The notes under the pieces are model-generated. The model was not told where the DNA came from. It saw only the letters and a program-made list of their open reading frames with translations, and did no database searches. A stretch of 64,000 bases of DNA from Sapria himalayana (taxonomy: Eukaryota > Streptophyta > Magnoliopsida > Malpighiales > Rafflesiaceae): the NCBI GenBank assembly GCA_029783825.1, contig JAREIK010002614.1, positions 86,259-150,258 on the forward strand, written 5' to 3'. Below are positions 1-15,200 of this stretch, in pieces (position 1 is the stretch's first letter; every line of letters starts with the position of its first letter). The position numbers and the translations under genes are program-made.

Positions 1-3000
1 TAAAAACAAAGATAAATAGACAGATAGATATATAGATTGATAGAAAGATAGATATATTGAATGATAGATAGATGGATATAGATACAACTAGACAGATTGA
101 AAGATAGTGAGATAGACAAATAGATAGACACAAAGATTAGACAAATAGATAGATAGATATTTAGATGCATAGATAGATAGATAAATAGATAAATTAGATA
201 TTTAGATAGATTGATAGACAGATAGACATATTATAGACAGATATATATATATATATATATATATAAAGATAGATAGCTATACAAATAGATAGATAGTCAA
301 ATGAATAGATAGGAATATAGATAGATAAATATATATATATATAGATACACAGATAGATAGACAATTAGATAGACATATAAATAGATAGATAGACAGACCG
401 ATAGATAGATAGATAAATATACATATTGATAGATGCATAGATAATAGTTATATATACAGATAGATTGATAGATAGACAAATAGATACGCAAATTAATAGA
501 CAATAAATAGATAGATAAATTGTTAAACAAGCAGGCAAATAGATTATAGTTAGACAGATAATTGATAAATTGATTCATAGATTGATAGATAGATAATTAG
601 ACAAATAAATAGTTAGATAGATAGATTTATTAATAGACATATAGATAGACAGATAGATACACATATTGATATATAAAATGATAGATAGTTAGATAGACAA
701 GTAGATAGATTGATATATATATTATATATATATATATATATATATCTATATAGTAAAAAAGATAGGCAGATAGATAGACAAATAAATAGATAAAAAGATA
801 GATAGATAGATAGATACACAAATAGTAAACTAGTAGATAGACACACATATATATAAATATATATGTATATATCAAAAGTTCGAAAGATAGATTGATAGAT
901 TAATAGATATATAGATAGGTATACAGATAAATAGATAGATAGATAGATATAAAAATATAATATAGAGAGAGATACACAGAAATATAAACATATAGATAGA
1001 TGTATAGATAGATAGATAGAAGATAAGATAATAGACCATATAGATAGACAAATAGATAGATAGAGGACTCATAGATAAACTATTAGATAGACAAACATAT
1101 AGATAGTAGATAGACCATAGATAGAATAGAATGATAGATATATAGATTGATTGACAAATTGAAAGAGAGATTGATAGACATATTGATTAACAAATACAAA
1201 TACAAATTGATAGATATATAGATAAATTTATAGTCATATAAATAGATAATAGATAGATCGATCAATATATAGATAGATATACATATAGATATAGATATAT
1301 AGATATATTATTAGATAGATATAATATAAATATAATATATATATATATAATGATATACTAATTTATACATAAATTGAAATAAAGATTGATAGAAAGATTG
1401 ATAGACAAATTGATACGTATTTTGATAGATTGATTGATTAAAGATATACAGATAGAAAGGTAGATAGATTCATTGACAAATTGATTAACAGATTGATTAA
1501 CAGATTGATAGATAGAATTAATTACAGTTCAATCGATAGAATGATAGGTATTTCTTATAAACAGTTGATAGACAGATTGATATATAGATATGATAAACAA
1601 ATTAATAGATAAAATGATAAATAGATTGATAGAAAGAATGATATTTTGTTTTATATATAGATTGATAAGGAGATTGATAGATAGATAAATAGATATATGA
1701 TAGAAAGATAGATAGAAAATAAATAGTCAGATAGATAGATAGATAGACAAAAAGATAGATTGATATATAGATAAATAGATAATAAATAGATAGATAGTCA
1801 AAAAGAAAGATATAAAGATATAGATAAATAGATATACAAACATATAGATAGTCAAATTGATAGATAGTTAGATAATAAATAAATAGATGATATACAAATA
1901 GATAGACAGATAGATAGAAAAATAGAGGACCGATATATAAATAGAGAGACAAGTAGAAAGATGGATAGATAGAAAGATAGTTCGATTTTATATATAGAAT
2001 GATATATATATATTGAAAGAAATATTAATAGATAGATTGATTAGAGATTGATTATAGATTTTGAGAGAGAGATATAAACAAATAGTTCGACAAAAGATAG
2101 ATGATATATATATATATATTATAATAAAGATAGAAAGATAGAAAATATATACATAAATAGTTAGATTTATAGACAATAGATATATAGATTGATAGATAGA
2201 TCTATAGATAGATTATAGATAGTTGGATATAGATAGATTGATAGATTTTAATCAATCATTCAGTCTAGATTGAGAGACAGATCATTTAAAAATATAGATT
2301 GGAAAATATATAAACATATTGATAGATAGACAGATAGACATAAAGATACATAAATATATCAACAGATACATAAATAGATAGTGAGATATATAGATAGATA
2401 TATAGATAGATAGACAAATAGATTTACAACTAAATAAATAGATATAGATAGATAGATAGATAGACAGATAGATAAAAATAGATAGATAGATAGATAGATA
2501 TGAATATAGATAGATAGATAGATAGACATATAGATAGATAGATAGATATGAATATAGATAGATAGATAGATAGACATATAGATAATAGATAGATAGCCAC
2601 ATAAATAGATTGATTGATTGATTGATAGACAAATAATTAGATAGACAGATAGATAGGAAAATAAAAATATAGAAAGACTAATAGAAAGAAAGTCAAATAA
2701 ATATAAAGATAGATATATATATATATATATATATATAAAGTTAATTTGATAGATAGGTAGATATTCTGATAGAAAGATGGATAGGCATATAGATATATAG
2801 GCAAATAGATAGATAGAGAAATAGATGTTTAGATATATAGATTGATAATAGACAGATAAATAGACAAATAGATAGAAATATAGACAGACAGACAAATAGA
2901 AAGATAGATAGACAGACAGAAGATAGATAGATAAATAGATAGATAGATAGATAGATAGATATATACAAATAGATAGAAAAATAGATAGTCAAATAGATAG

Positions 3001-5824
3001 ACAAATATATAGACACATAGATAGACTTTTATATATAGATAGATATTCAAGAATATAAAAATTTGCTAGAAAGATAGATAGGCATATTGAAAGATAGCTA
3101 GATATAAAGATAGATAGATAGAAATACAGATAAATACATACATACATATATATATATAGACAAAAGATAGCCTAATAGATATAATAATAGAAAGAGAGAC
3201 AGATAGACATACACATAGACAGACAAATAAATTGATAGATATATAGACATGCAGATAGATAGATAGACATGCATATAGATAGACAGAAATAAAGACGAAT
3301 AGATAGATAGATAGATAGACAGATAGATTGAAATATATAAAAATAGATTAATTGAATAATTGATATACAGATCGAAAGAATGATTGATAGATAGAAAGAT
3401 AAAACTATTCATAAATCTATAGATAGACAGATTGATAGAGAGATTGATAGACAGATTGATAGACAAATAGATAGATAGATAATAGATAGATAAACAAATA
3501 TATCAATATATTATTAGAAAAATCGATAGACAAATAGATATAAATATAGATAAACAAATAAACAATTAGAAAAATAGATATATAGATAGTCATATAGATA
3601 GATAGATAAATACATTGAAATAAAAATAGATAGATAATAAAATAGATAGATTGATAGACATATAGAAAGAAAGATATATAGATAGATAGATAGATCAGAT
3701 AGACATATAGATAGAAGTTTGATAGATAGATTGATAGATAGATAGATAGATAGATAGATAGAAGATAGAAAGAATGATGGATATTTAAATAGATAGATAG
3801 ATATATAGATAGATAGACAGATAGACAGATATATAAATACATAGATATATAAATAGATAGATATATAAATAGATAGATACATAGATAGATATACAGATAT
3901 ATAAACAAATAGATATATAAATAGATAGATAGATAGATACATTGATATATAGATAACCAGGTATATAGATAGATATACAGATAAAAAATTTGATAGATAA
4001 ATAGATAGAATATTAGATAGATTGATAGAGATAAAGATAAATAGATAGATATATTGATAGCAAAATTTATAGAAAAATTGATAGATACATTGATAAATTG
4101 ATTAATAAATAGATTGATTGATTGACAGATTGATAGATAGATCAATTTAGATTTTTAGATGGATAGATAAATGATAGATAGACAAAAAGATGGAGTGATA
4201 GATAGATAAATTATTTTCCAGATAGATAGACCAAAAGATAGACAGATTTAAAGAAATATTGATAGTCAGATATATAGATAGAAAGAAAAATAGATATATA
4301 TACAGATAGAAGATAGATAGAGAGACAAATTGATAGACAAATAAATAGATTGATAGATAGATCAAAAGATATACAGATAGATATTAATATAGATAGAAAG
4401 ATAGATAAATATATTGATACATAGTTAGATAGATTGATTGACAAATAGATAGATAAATAGATAGATAGATAGACATATTGATAGATAATAGATAGATAGA
4501 GAAATAGATAGATAGAGAAATAGATAAGCAAGTTAATAGATAGATAGAGAAATAGATAAGCAAGTTAATAAATAGATAGATATACATTTAGATTGAAAGA
4601 TAGATAGAAAGATAGATACACATATAGATATACAGATAGATAGTTAGATAGATACATACATACATAGATAAACATATAGATAGACAGATAGATTTAAAGA
4701 TATATAGGTAGATAGACAAAAAGACAGACAGACAAACAGATAGATAGATATCTAGTTAGTTACATAATTAGATTGACAAATAGTTAGACAACTAGATAGA
4801 AATGCATAAAGATTGACAAATAGACTGATAGATAGATAAATAGATAGATAAATAGAAAGAAAGACAAATTGATATTTAGATAGATAGATAGATTGTCTGA
4901 TAGATAGATAGATAGATATATAATAGATAGAAATATCGACAGATAGATAAATTGATAGATAGACAGATAGATATATATATATAGATAGATATATAGATAG
5001 ATAAATATATAGATAGATAAATAGATAGATTGATAGAGAGATACTTAGATATATAGACAGTTAGATAGATAAATAGATAGATAGACAAATAGATAGATAG
5101 ATAAATAGATAGATAGATTAATAGAAAAATAGATAGATAGTTTGATAGATTGAAAGATAGTAAGAAATATTGCTAGAAAGATAGATAGGTAGATTGATAG
5201 GCAAATATATATACTATATATACACATAGAAAGAAAGAATGAAAGATAAATAGATAAATAGATAGATAGACAGATATATAGATAGATTTATTGATAGATT
5301 GATTGATAGAATGATAAACATTTTGATAGATAGGTTTATAGACCGAAAGATTAACACACAGATACATAGATATATCAATAATTTATTAGATAGAAAAATA
5401 GACAAAGAGATATTATATAGATAGATAGAGAGTTAGATAGATATATTGATAGACAAATAGTTAGATAGATTGATAGATAGATATATAGAGAGAGAGAGAG
5501 AGAAAAAGATAGATAGATATAATGATATATTGATCAACAGATTTAAAATTAGATTGATTGACATATCTATATATAGATTAATAGACTATTAGAGAAATAG
5601 ATTGATAGACAGATTAATATATAGATAAATAGACTTATTGATAGATTGATATATAGAAAAATGGATCAATAGATAGATAGATAGATAGAAATTTCTATAG
5701 ATTATTAGTCAAATATATAGGTAGTTTGATATATAGATAGACTAATAAATAGACACATAGATAGACAAAATGATAGTCTAATAGATAGATATATAGACAG
5801 AAAGATAGATATACATATAGATAG

Positions 5825-5863
<39 letters not shown>

Positions 5864-5864
5864 G

Positions 5865-5901
<37 letters not shown>

Positions 5902-6163
5902 CAGATATATTGATAGATTGATAGACAGAAATATAGACAGACACACACACACATATACAGATAGCTAGTCAGATAGATTGACAGATACACATATACAATG
6001 ATAGACAGACATATTTAAATATAGATAGATCGATAGATAGATAAATAGACAGATAAATTGAAAGCTTGATAGATAAAAAGATAGAAAGTTAGATAGATAG
6101 ATATATAGATAGAGAGTTAGATAGTTAGATAGATAGATAGATAGATAGCTAGATAGATAGATA
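1..6163. repeat. Degenerate GATA tetranucleotide array (runs off left edge)
   Basis: Almost every stretch reads GATA on the + strand with interspersed GACA, GATT, AAATA and short (TA)n variants, for example (TA)n around 237-264 and 731-745. It continues beyond the window start. Every open frame lies on the complementary TATC strand and encodes Tyr-Leu-Ser-Ile periodic peptides, because a TATC repeat has no stop codon in any frame. I treat these as non-coding. The array ends abruptly at the CACTA terminus at 6164, which suggests the element inserted into a GATA array. Confidence 0.97.
5823..5960. repeat. Doubled (CA)n-(TA)n microsatellite inside the GATA array
   Basis: Two consecutive modules each run GACACAC... 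into ATATAT..., followed by a third, shorter CA run near 5940. The doubling suggests slippage or local tandem duplication of a compound CA/TA block within the GATA background. Confidence 0.9.
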
Positions 6164-7700
6164 CACTACAAAAAAAATGTCAATTTAGCTAGGAAAATTT
6201 ATCTAGGGATCATTCTCTAGCTAAATTGCGAGGTATTAGCTAGAGAATAGTAAGGGATTTTTGATTTTGTACTGAAATAAAATTTAGCGAAGAATTAGCA
6301 ATGAAATTTTACAATTGAAAATATTCCCTCAAAATTTTATTCGTAAATTTAGCCATAGATTTACCGACATAATTTTTATATCTAATTAGATCCAGAAATA
6401 ATCCGTCGCTATTTTTTTTTGTAAATTTGAATGTAATGAAAAGCAGCAAATATAGCAATGGATTTAGTAATGAAATATCCCTAGCTATTTACATCTAGAA
6501 TATAGCTATGGATTTAGAGACAGAATTTCCCTAGCTAATTACATCCTTGATATAGTGATGGATTTTGCGATAGAATTTTTCTGGCTAATTACATATTTGA
6601 TATAGTGACAGATTTAGTAACATATTTTTATAGCTAATTACAACCAGAATATAGCAATGGATTTAGCGAGGTAATTTCTCTAGTTAATTAGATCTAGAAT
6701 ATAGCGACATATTTAGTAATGAAATTTTCCTAGCCAATTAAATCCTTGATATAACAATAGATTTCGTGATGAAATTTCCGTAGCTAATTAGTTCAAGAAA
6801 AAATCTATTCCTAAATAATTATCTGAATTTATTTTTTTACAATTTTATAAAAAATTCGAAGCGATTATTCCTTACATTTTTACTTTCTAAAAACATATGC
6901 ATTTAGCTAGGGATTTTTCCCCTGCTATTTGGGCTAGTGATAAATTCCGTTGCTAATTTATAATAATTTAATATTTTTTAAAATTATTTATTTTAATATT
7001 TTATTTAATTTTTTCTATTAAAGGTATTTCGTGGTCTATAGAATAGCTATCCTTGAAACACACAATCTCCTTATATAATTATAAAAATATGATATTATAA
7101 ATAAAAAATTTCATAAATATATATATACAAATAAAATTTATAGTAGATAAGTCAAATTATTATTTTTATTGATTATAAATTAATTAAAATATTATAAAAA
7201 ATATTTTATGAAATTTTTAATTATGATATTTAAATATTTGTATTACAAAAATAATATAATTTATTATTTATATATAAATATTTTGAAAATATTTTAACTA
7301 ATAAATTAACATAAATAAAAATTCCTACTGATAAAAAGCTAAAAAAAATAATTATTTGATTAAATAAAAAAAATGTATAAAATTATATGAATTAAGAATA
7401 AACAAGTAAATAGTAATATTATTTCTATATTTATAAAATATGTTAATGATTATAGAAATCTTTTTAAAAAATAATGACTAAATATTTAAAAATTTTGAAT
7501 AATAAAAAAAATTTCAAATAAAAAAAATTTCAAATTTTGTATCAAATTAAAAAGAAATTAATTTGAATTTTAAAATTAATACAGAGATGTTTTAATAACA
7601 TTAAAAAAATTTTGATTATTTAAAAAATAAATATCTAAGTGTGATTATTAAATGAATACTTTAAAGATTCAAATTAATAATGACTAAAAGATTCAAAATT
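6164..7700 (+). mobile_element. CACTA (En/Spm-type) element, 5' end, copy 1
   Basis: The end begins with CACTACAAAAAAAATG directly against the GATA array, matching the CACTAC(A/C)AGAAAA-type terminus of plant CACTA transposons. Subterminal repeats fill 6185-6960, with variants of TTAGCTAGGGA, TTAGCGACGGA and their complements, as expected for transposase-binding subterminal regions. Beyond about 7000 it becomes AT-rich and keeps colinear but diverged similarity to the copies at 23891 and 38545, including the shared words attaaaggt, tctcct and gattatagaaatct. The base triplet before CACTA is ATA, but no TAGTG end was found downstream, so the target duplication cannot be confirmed. No transposase frame is present: this is a non-autonomous or decayed copy. 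Confidence 0.8.
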
Positions 7701-9189
7701 TATGCTTTTATATTTATTCCATATTATATTAATACAAAATAAATTAAATTCTTAAAAACTTATAACCATAATATATATATATATATATATAAGAAATACT
7801 TTATTATTATATTATATTATATTATTTATTTATGAAATAATATCATTTATGGTTAAATAAAAATCTATTTCATATTTTTTTTAAATTATTTATTTTTTAT
7901 AATTTTTGTATACTTTTATATTTTTGTATCTTTATTTTCTATATATTTGCTTCAAATTTTTGTTTTTATAGTTTCAATGAAAAAATAATGCTAAGGCATT
8001 AAGCACTAAAAATTTGTTCTATCTTTTAATGACGACGAGAGGAGAAGAAAAACAGGACTACGAGAGCAACCTACAACAAATATTCTAACAAACATTGTAT
8101 TTAATTTTTTCCAATAAACATTTTTTTTCTAATATTTATATAAATATTATTTCAAAAAAGCTTATATATGTTTTAAAATTAAATTATGGAAATTTAAAAT
8201 TTATTAATAAATTATAATAAAATTGAATTGATGAAAGTTATTTTAAAAATAATCTTATATTAGTATTTTTGAGTAAATAGAAAATAACAAATTTCAATAA
8301 TTTGGGTTTGGGTCGGGCGGTATAATTACAAAAATTTTTAAACATTATCATATTTTTGATTAATGGCATAAAAATTCAGAATAATGTTACAATATTTTTA
8401 AGTTAATGTTACAATATAATAAATTAATTTGTTTCAATTTTTTGAAGTAGCTTCATGATTATAACCACAAAAAATTCAAAATGTTCAATTAAAAATTAAA
8501 TATTTAATAATTTTATCAATATATTTATTATTGAAAAACATAAATATACTTTAATCAATATACATTTAAATTAAATTTTATTGACAAACATAAATAAAAT
8601 GATTAAATGTATTTGTTGGAGGAGACATGAGAGCTCATGATTTTGTGACTATCAATATTTAGTGAGGGATAGTTCAAGTTGACTTGGGGAGGCGAGGAGA
8701 AGAGGATGATCACATCTCAGAATTGTGCTGCCACAAGCTACGGCAATAGTCGATCATAAGTTTTACGAGGACATCACAGGTCATGTTCATACAGACGTAG
8801 TTTGGTTTTTACAGAATATTTGAATTTTATCTTTTTTTTAATTTTCCACCTTTTTTTTCTTTTTTCTTCTATTTTCATATCATTATATGATTTTGACCCT
8901 ACACCATTAATAAAACAAAAAATGGTTAGTATAAACTTTGTTTTTTTTACTATTTAATTTTTTAGAGTTTTATTGATTTCAAATACCAAATGTTTGCATA
9001 TTATTTTATGCTTCTGTATCTTAAGAAAAATAATTATGCTTAATGTTTTATGCTTCAGTAACTTGGGAAAAAATAAATCCTAATGTTTATGGGTTCTATT
9101 TTTGTTGTCTCTGAATATAATTACAATATAGAAAGATATCCAATTAAATAATGGTAATTTATAAGTTATTATACTTTTTTGGTAAGTTA
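7700..9189. other. AT-rich DNA with no recognisable gene
   Basis: Long A/T runs and no coding-looking frame. A less AT-rich island at about 8610-8810 (with GAGAGCTCATGA and GGCGAGGAGAAGAGG) stands out from its surroundings but gives no recognisable protein in any frame. A small G/C cluster near 8307 (tttgggtttgggtcggg) is too short and irregular to be telomeric repeat. Confidence 0.6.
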
Positions 9190-9480
9190 CTTGTGCCATA
9201 GAAGTGTGAGAAACAATCAAAGGTGTAAATATCATTAGTAGAGGCAGAATATTTGTCCAAGTTTCATTTACCTATGAACTCACTTGGTTGAGATACTTGT
9301 TGAAGGATTGACAATTCCATGAGCATAAGAAATATATTGAATTAGATTGTCACATAATCAATTAGAAAATCCAAATTGGAAAATTTAAAACATCTTATAT
9401 GTAACCATGAAAGCAAATCACAAATTTATTAACTAGGCAATTATAAGCCCTAGTTATTCACATGCACCTTAGCATGGTAG
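9190..9480 (+). pseudogene. Ty1/copia pol remnant (RNase H C-terminal region)
   Basis: Conceptual translation with frame changes gives the ordered signature of the copia RNase H tail. From 9202 there is a KCEKQSKV piece, then ISLVEAEYLS, matching the family's SKKQ..VS.S.AEAEY. After a frame shift comes YELTWLRYLLKD (from 9273), then FHEHKKYIELDCHII, then KTSY and KQITNLLTRQL (family: Q.AD.FTKAL). There are in-frame stops. The segment between LLKD and FHE, which normally holds the CDNQ motif with a catalytic aspartate, is deleted. The element is therefore dead. No gag, integrase or reverse transcriptase was found nearby, so this is an isolated 3' fragment. Confidence 0.8.
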
Positions 9481-9555
9481 GAGTTATTGACAAACATAGT
9501 TCAACATGAAGAGAAGTATTCAAGTAAAAAAAATATGCATTCAATTAGCATTCAA

Positions 9556-9588
9556 ATTAGTGTGGTTTGTAGATCAAACCACACTAAT
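9556..9588. repeat. Perfect 14-bp inverted repeat with 5-nt loop
   Basis: ATTAGTGTGGTTTG is followed by TAGAT and then CAAACCACACTAAT, a perfect 14-bp stem. A related single arm (tagtgtggtttgg) occurs near 9719. It lies just downstream of the copia relic. It may be a cruciform or the footprint of a small foldback element; no function can be assigned. Confidence 0.85.
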
Positions 9589-11857
9589 AAATTTTAGGAT
9601 TGTGACTTTTTCATGACTTTATGTATAACTAAAATAGCTTTTTTTGCACTTGTATACAATAGGTATCCTTATATAATTCAATCATTTAAATACATAATAG
9701 CTCTTTTCCATGATTACTAGTGTGGTTTGGGGTTTTGTTGGTGATCAAATTAACATCGTGCGTGATTTAATGGCATTCATATTATGAACCAGAGATAAGT
9801 AGTATTCATGATTATCACTTTATAAACTAGGATCAATAAACATGGAATAGATTAGTAGATGTGAGTAGGTAAAATTTTTATTATGGTAGAGCCCATAATT
9901 TTAAAAATGCATACTTATCCAATTATTTGCTACACAATAGATAAATCAAATTTTAATTTTCAGAAGATATTATTGATTATATCATGATTTTGAATATTAA
10001 AGTTTTAAATGTATAAAAGCGCATCTTTGTTATCAAATTTTGTTAATCATTATTCTTCTAAAAAAATTGGTCCTTAATAGTCAATCATAATTTGAAAGAG
10101 CTAAATCATCAATATTCGGTAGGTAGAAGAGAAGGATTAGTAAATTTTTTCTTTATATGATATTACATTATTTTTCTTCCATGAAGCCTTATGTTTTTCC
10201 AAATTATTCAGAAACTTTAAAATTTGTTCAATGATTTTTTTTCTGAAAATATTAGATTATATTTATAATTAATAATATTTAGAGCACATTTTTATAATAA
10301 TATTAGTTAAAAATTTTCATAATTCAATTAGGGTTAATGACACTGAAATTTGTTTGATGTTATATATATCATTGATGTAAGTATTGGATATGTTGTATGT
10401 TTTAGATATTTATATTGGGAGGCACAATGTTTTTTAATAAAAATCTATAAATTTCTTGGACATATTTATCAATATTTCTATTGTGTTTCGTTGTCACTAA
10501 TGTTATTGATAAATTATCAATGTTTTTTGTGTGTTCTAAAATTTTAAATACATGATGATTGAAAATTGGAGAATACTCATCAATATTTTTTTTAGTGTTC
10601 ACTCTTTGATACAATAAATTAAATATTATTGATGGATTTTTTATGCATTTAATGATATTTTAAGATTTATTTGTAAATATGGTATTTCATGTTTTAATAA
10701 TTTTGAATGATTTTCACAATTTTTTATAATGATGTTTAACATCATTATTAGTTTTTTCCTATACTATCCTATTAACATGATATTTGATAATGTTAATTAA
10801 CATTTCATGATGCTTGCTTTTTATATGATCATTATATTATATTTTAATAAAAATACATTTAGAATATTACTTTTATTTTTTCTATGTAGATTTTTTTAAA
10901 ACACGAAAAGACATCTAAAATATATCAAATTATATTCCATGAAGAATATATCAAAATTATGTGGCAGACTATTAACATTTTAATTTTTCTCAATCATAAT
11001 TTTTTTAATTATCAAATTATGCCATATCATTTTTTTTAACAATTTGATTTATGAGATGCATATCTTGAAACACGTAGCATGAAATTGAATTGCCTCAAAT
11101 ACTTTGATATTACGTTCAAAAACTACTTAAATAAACTACATGTATTTAAATATATTTAAATATCAATAATTTTTTTATATTATTTACAACATATACTTAA
11201 TATACATTTTTATATATTAATATATAAAAATGTATTTTACTATATCTATACCAATACATAACTATATGTATAAATATATAAAATTAAATAAAAATATATA
11301 TTCCTACATGTATAAATATAAGTTTAACTAAATGTGTAACTATATGTATAACAAGTAACTAGTTTTATAATTACATGTATAACAACATATAATATTATGT
11401 TCATTATATGTGTATAACTATATATAAATATTTTTATAACTATATAATTAAATATAACTATATTTATAACTATGTATACATATATGTAAATCTATATATT
11501 TGTTTATAACTTTATATACATTTATGTATAACTACATATACCTACTAGTATGAATATATATATATATATATATATATATGTTTAACTATATATAACTATT
11601 TATAACTGCATATACTAGATGTTTTCATAAACTTATTATAAAATATTCATAAAAAACACAATTTCTCATATTTTTGAAAATTAAAATTTGTAAATGAAAA
11701 TTCTCTCTTATGATTTTCTATATATAAACAATATTAAAAATACAAGTACATGATAATTTATATTGGAAATATATTTTCCTCTTTAGTACATATAGTCAAA
11801 AAAACACAAATGGTGTTAAAGTATATAAAACCCACTAAAGTTATGAGGATAGTTTAC
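9589..11857. other. AT-rich DNA with no recognisable gene
   Basis: Short open frames at 10350-10614 overlap on both strands and look random in composition. A (TA)n run occupies about 11554-11580, and the stretch 11160-11640 is dominated by tata/gtata words. I see no gene, RNA or clear transposon end. Confidence 0.65.
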
Positions 11858-12270
11858 GTGTGTGTGTGTGTGTGTGTGTGTGTTTTAGGTTGAAAACTAT
11901 AATGTTTTTGAAAAATATTCAAACATATGCATACAAACACACACACACATATATATGCACATACATACACATATATATACATACATGCATAAATATACTT
12001 ACATACATACATATATATACACATACATAAATATATACATACATACACATGTATACAAATATATACATACATACACATGTATACACATACATATATACAT
12101 ATATATATATATACATACACACATTATATATATATGTATATATACTATATATATATATATATACATACGCACACTCACACACACACATATATACATACAT
12201 ACATACATACATACATATATGCTAAATACTTACATACATACATACATACATACATACAAATATGATATAA
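11858..12270. repeat. Compound GT / CA / CATA / TA microsatellite cluster
   Basis: A (GT)n run at 11858-11882 is followed by about 55 bp of non-repeat sequence. A (CA)n run near 11937 follows, then (CATA)n and (TA)n blocks to 12270, where the GATA array begins. The GT and CA runs are inverted with respect to each other around the short non-repeat segment. Open frames here (on both strands) are repeat artefacts. Confidence 0.92.
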
Positions 12271-15200
12271 ACGAATTGATATATAAACAAATTGATTGAT
12301 AGAAAGATATGTAGATAGATATATAGATAGATGTATAGACAAATAGATAAACAAATAGAGAGTTAGATTGATTGATAGATAAATAGATAGATAAATAGAT
12401 AGATAGACAAATAAAAAGACTGATAGATAGCTATATAGATAAACTAATAGAAAGAAAGATAGATTGATTGATAGAAAGAAATATAAAAAGATAGATATAT
12501 AGATTGATAGGTAAAAATATGGATAGACTGATTGATAGATAGAGTGATGGAAAATTAATAGCCGTATTGATAAATAGAATGATACATAGATTAATAGGAA
12601 TATATATAGACAGATTGATAGACAGATAGATAGATAGATAGACACATAGATATATAGATATATGATGAAAAGATAGACATATATATAGATAGATAGATAA
12701 TAGACAGACAGACATATAGATAGAAAGATAGACAGATCGATAGGTACATATATAGATAGATATTTAGATAGATAAATAGACAGATAGAAAGAAAAATACT
12801 TAGAAATATAGATAGATAGATTTATAGACACACAGATAGACAGATTTATAGACATATAAAAAGATGGAGAAACAATTAGATAGATAAACTAATACATAGA
12901 CAGACAGATTAATAGATAGATAGATAGATAGATAAAGAGATATATATATACAAATAGATAAATAGATAGATAGACAAATAGATATACAGATAGATAGATT
13001 AATAGATATATATATATATATATATAAAGATAGATAAATAGATAAACATTTAGATAGACTGATAAATAGGCATATAGGTAGATAAATATATAGATATATA
13101 GATATATAGATAGATTGACACATAGATATTCATATAGATATATAAAAAGATAGACAAATATATCGATAGATAGACATATAAATATACAGATAGATAGATA
13201 GATTGAAAAATAGATATATAGCTAGAGAGATACACAATTAGAAAGACAGATAGTTAGATCGGTAGATAAATAGATAGATATATATATATATATATATAGA
13301 AAGTTAAGCAAATTGATACACAGATAAAAAGGAAAAAACATACGTATATATGTATATGTAGATTAATAGACAGATTTATTGCTAAAAAGATAGATAATTA
13401 GATAGATAGATACAAAAATATAGATATAGAGAGACATATAGATAGATAGACAGACATATAAATTGATAAATAGATAGATAGATAAATTGACAGATAGATT
13501 GAATGAATAATAGAATGATTGATACATAGGTATATACATAGATATATAGATATATAAATAGATAGATAGATAGATAAAATAGTTAAACAAATAGATAGAT
13601 AAAAAAACTAATAGATATATAGATAGATAGATCGAATCATAGAAATACATATAGATAGATTGAAAATGTGATAGATAGATATACTGACAAACAAATAAAT
13701 AGACAAATAGATAGATTTACAGACAAACAAATAAATAGGTAGATAGATAGATAGACACAAAGAAAGAAATAAATATAGATAGAAAGATTGATTGATTGAT
13801 TGAAAGAAATAAATAAAGATAGACAGATCGACAGATGGATAGATAGATTGATAGATAGATTTATAGACAAATTGAAAGATATATAGATAAACAGATAGAT
13901 ATAAAGATAATTAGATAAATAGATAGATTGATAGATTGATAGAGAGAGAGATATATATAGACAGATAGAGAGAGAGAGAGATAGATAGATATACAGTTAG
14001 ATAGACCAATAGAAGGATAGAAAGTTAGACATATATATAGACAGATAGATGGAAATATTGATAAAAATATTGAAAGAGAGATTTAAAAACAGATTGATAT
14101 ACATGTTAATACACAGATTGATAGATAGATATTTTGATTGATAAAAAGATGGAAAGATAGATTGATAGAAAGAAAGATATATGTACAAATATATCGATAT
14201 ATAAAGCTATAGGTAGATAGATAGGTAGATAGATAGATATATTTATAGATTGATAGATATATAGACAAAGAGAGAAAAATAGATAGATTGATAAATAAGC
14301 ATATTAATTTAAAGATAACATATAGATAGATAGATAGACAAATAGATAGACAGATAGATAGATAGAAAAAAATGAAAGAATGAAATATATATAGATAGAT
14401 AGTTTGATTGATATAAAGAATGAGAGATAGATTGGTAGACAAATAGATAGATAGATTTATTGCTAGTTTGATAAACATAATGATAGCTAGATTGAATGTC
14501 AATTTGATAGACTTATAAATAGATAGATTGGTAGAAAGATATATAGATAGATACACAAATCAATAGGTTGAAAGTTAGATAGAAGATAGATAGATAGATA
14601 GATAGGTAGATAGACATATAGATAGACAGATAGATAGTCAAATATGTAGGTGGAAATAAAGATAGATAGAAAGATATTTCGATAGATTTGTATACATATT
14701 GATTATTAAATAAACAAATTGATTGATAGATAGATTGATAGATAGATATAAAGATATATATACATATAGAAATTAAAATAGATAGATAGATAGATAGACT
14801 AATAAATATACAAATAGATAGAAATATATAATAGATAGATAGATTGACAAATAGATATATAAATAGATAGATCGATTGATATATAGATACACAATTAGAT
14901 AGACAAATTAATAGATAGAAAAATAAATAGATAGATAGATCGACAGATAGATAGACAGATAAATTTATTGAAAGATAGATAGTCAGATAGACAGACATAT
15001 AGATAGTTAAATTGATATATAAATAAATAGATAGATAGATAGTTAGATAGATAAACATATAGATAGATAGATAAAGAGATATATAGATAGATAGATAGAC
15101 AGAAAGATATACAGAAAGATAGATATATAGGGAGATAGATAGATAGACAAATATATAGGCAGGTAGAAAGCCAAATACATTGAGAGATAAATAGATAGAT

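Noticed and set aside
297..5990. Many minus-strand open frames rich in SIYLSIYL peptides
   Set aside because: They are the stop-free translation of the TATC strand of a tetranucleotide repeat; no start context, domain or composition of a real protein.
8303..8325. tttgggtttgggtcggg, resembling plant telomere repeat
   Set aside because: Only two imperfect units and the base pattern is not TTTAGGG; no array.
9711..9735. ctagtgtggtttgg as a possible CACTA 3' end for the 6164 element
   Set aside because: TAGTG is present but is not preceded by the TTTTTCTGG-type terminus or by subterminal repeats.
11854..12299. Open frames with YIHTYIHT or VCMYVYIC peptides
   Set aside because: Translations of CATA, CA and TA microsatellites, present on both strands over the same bases.
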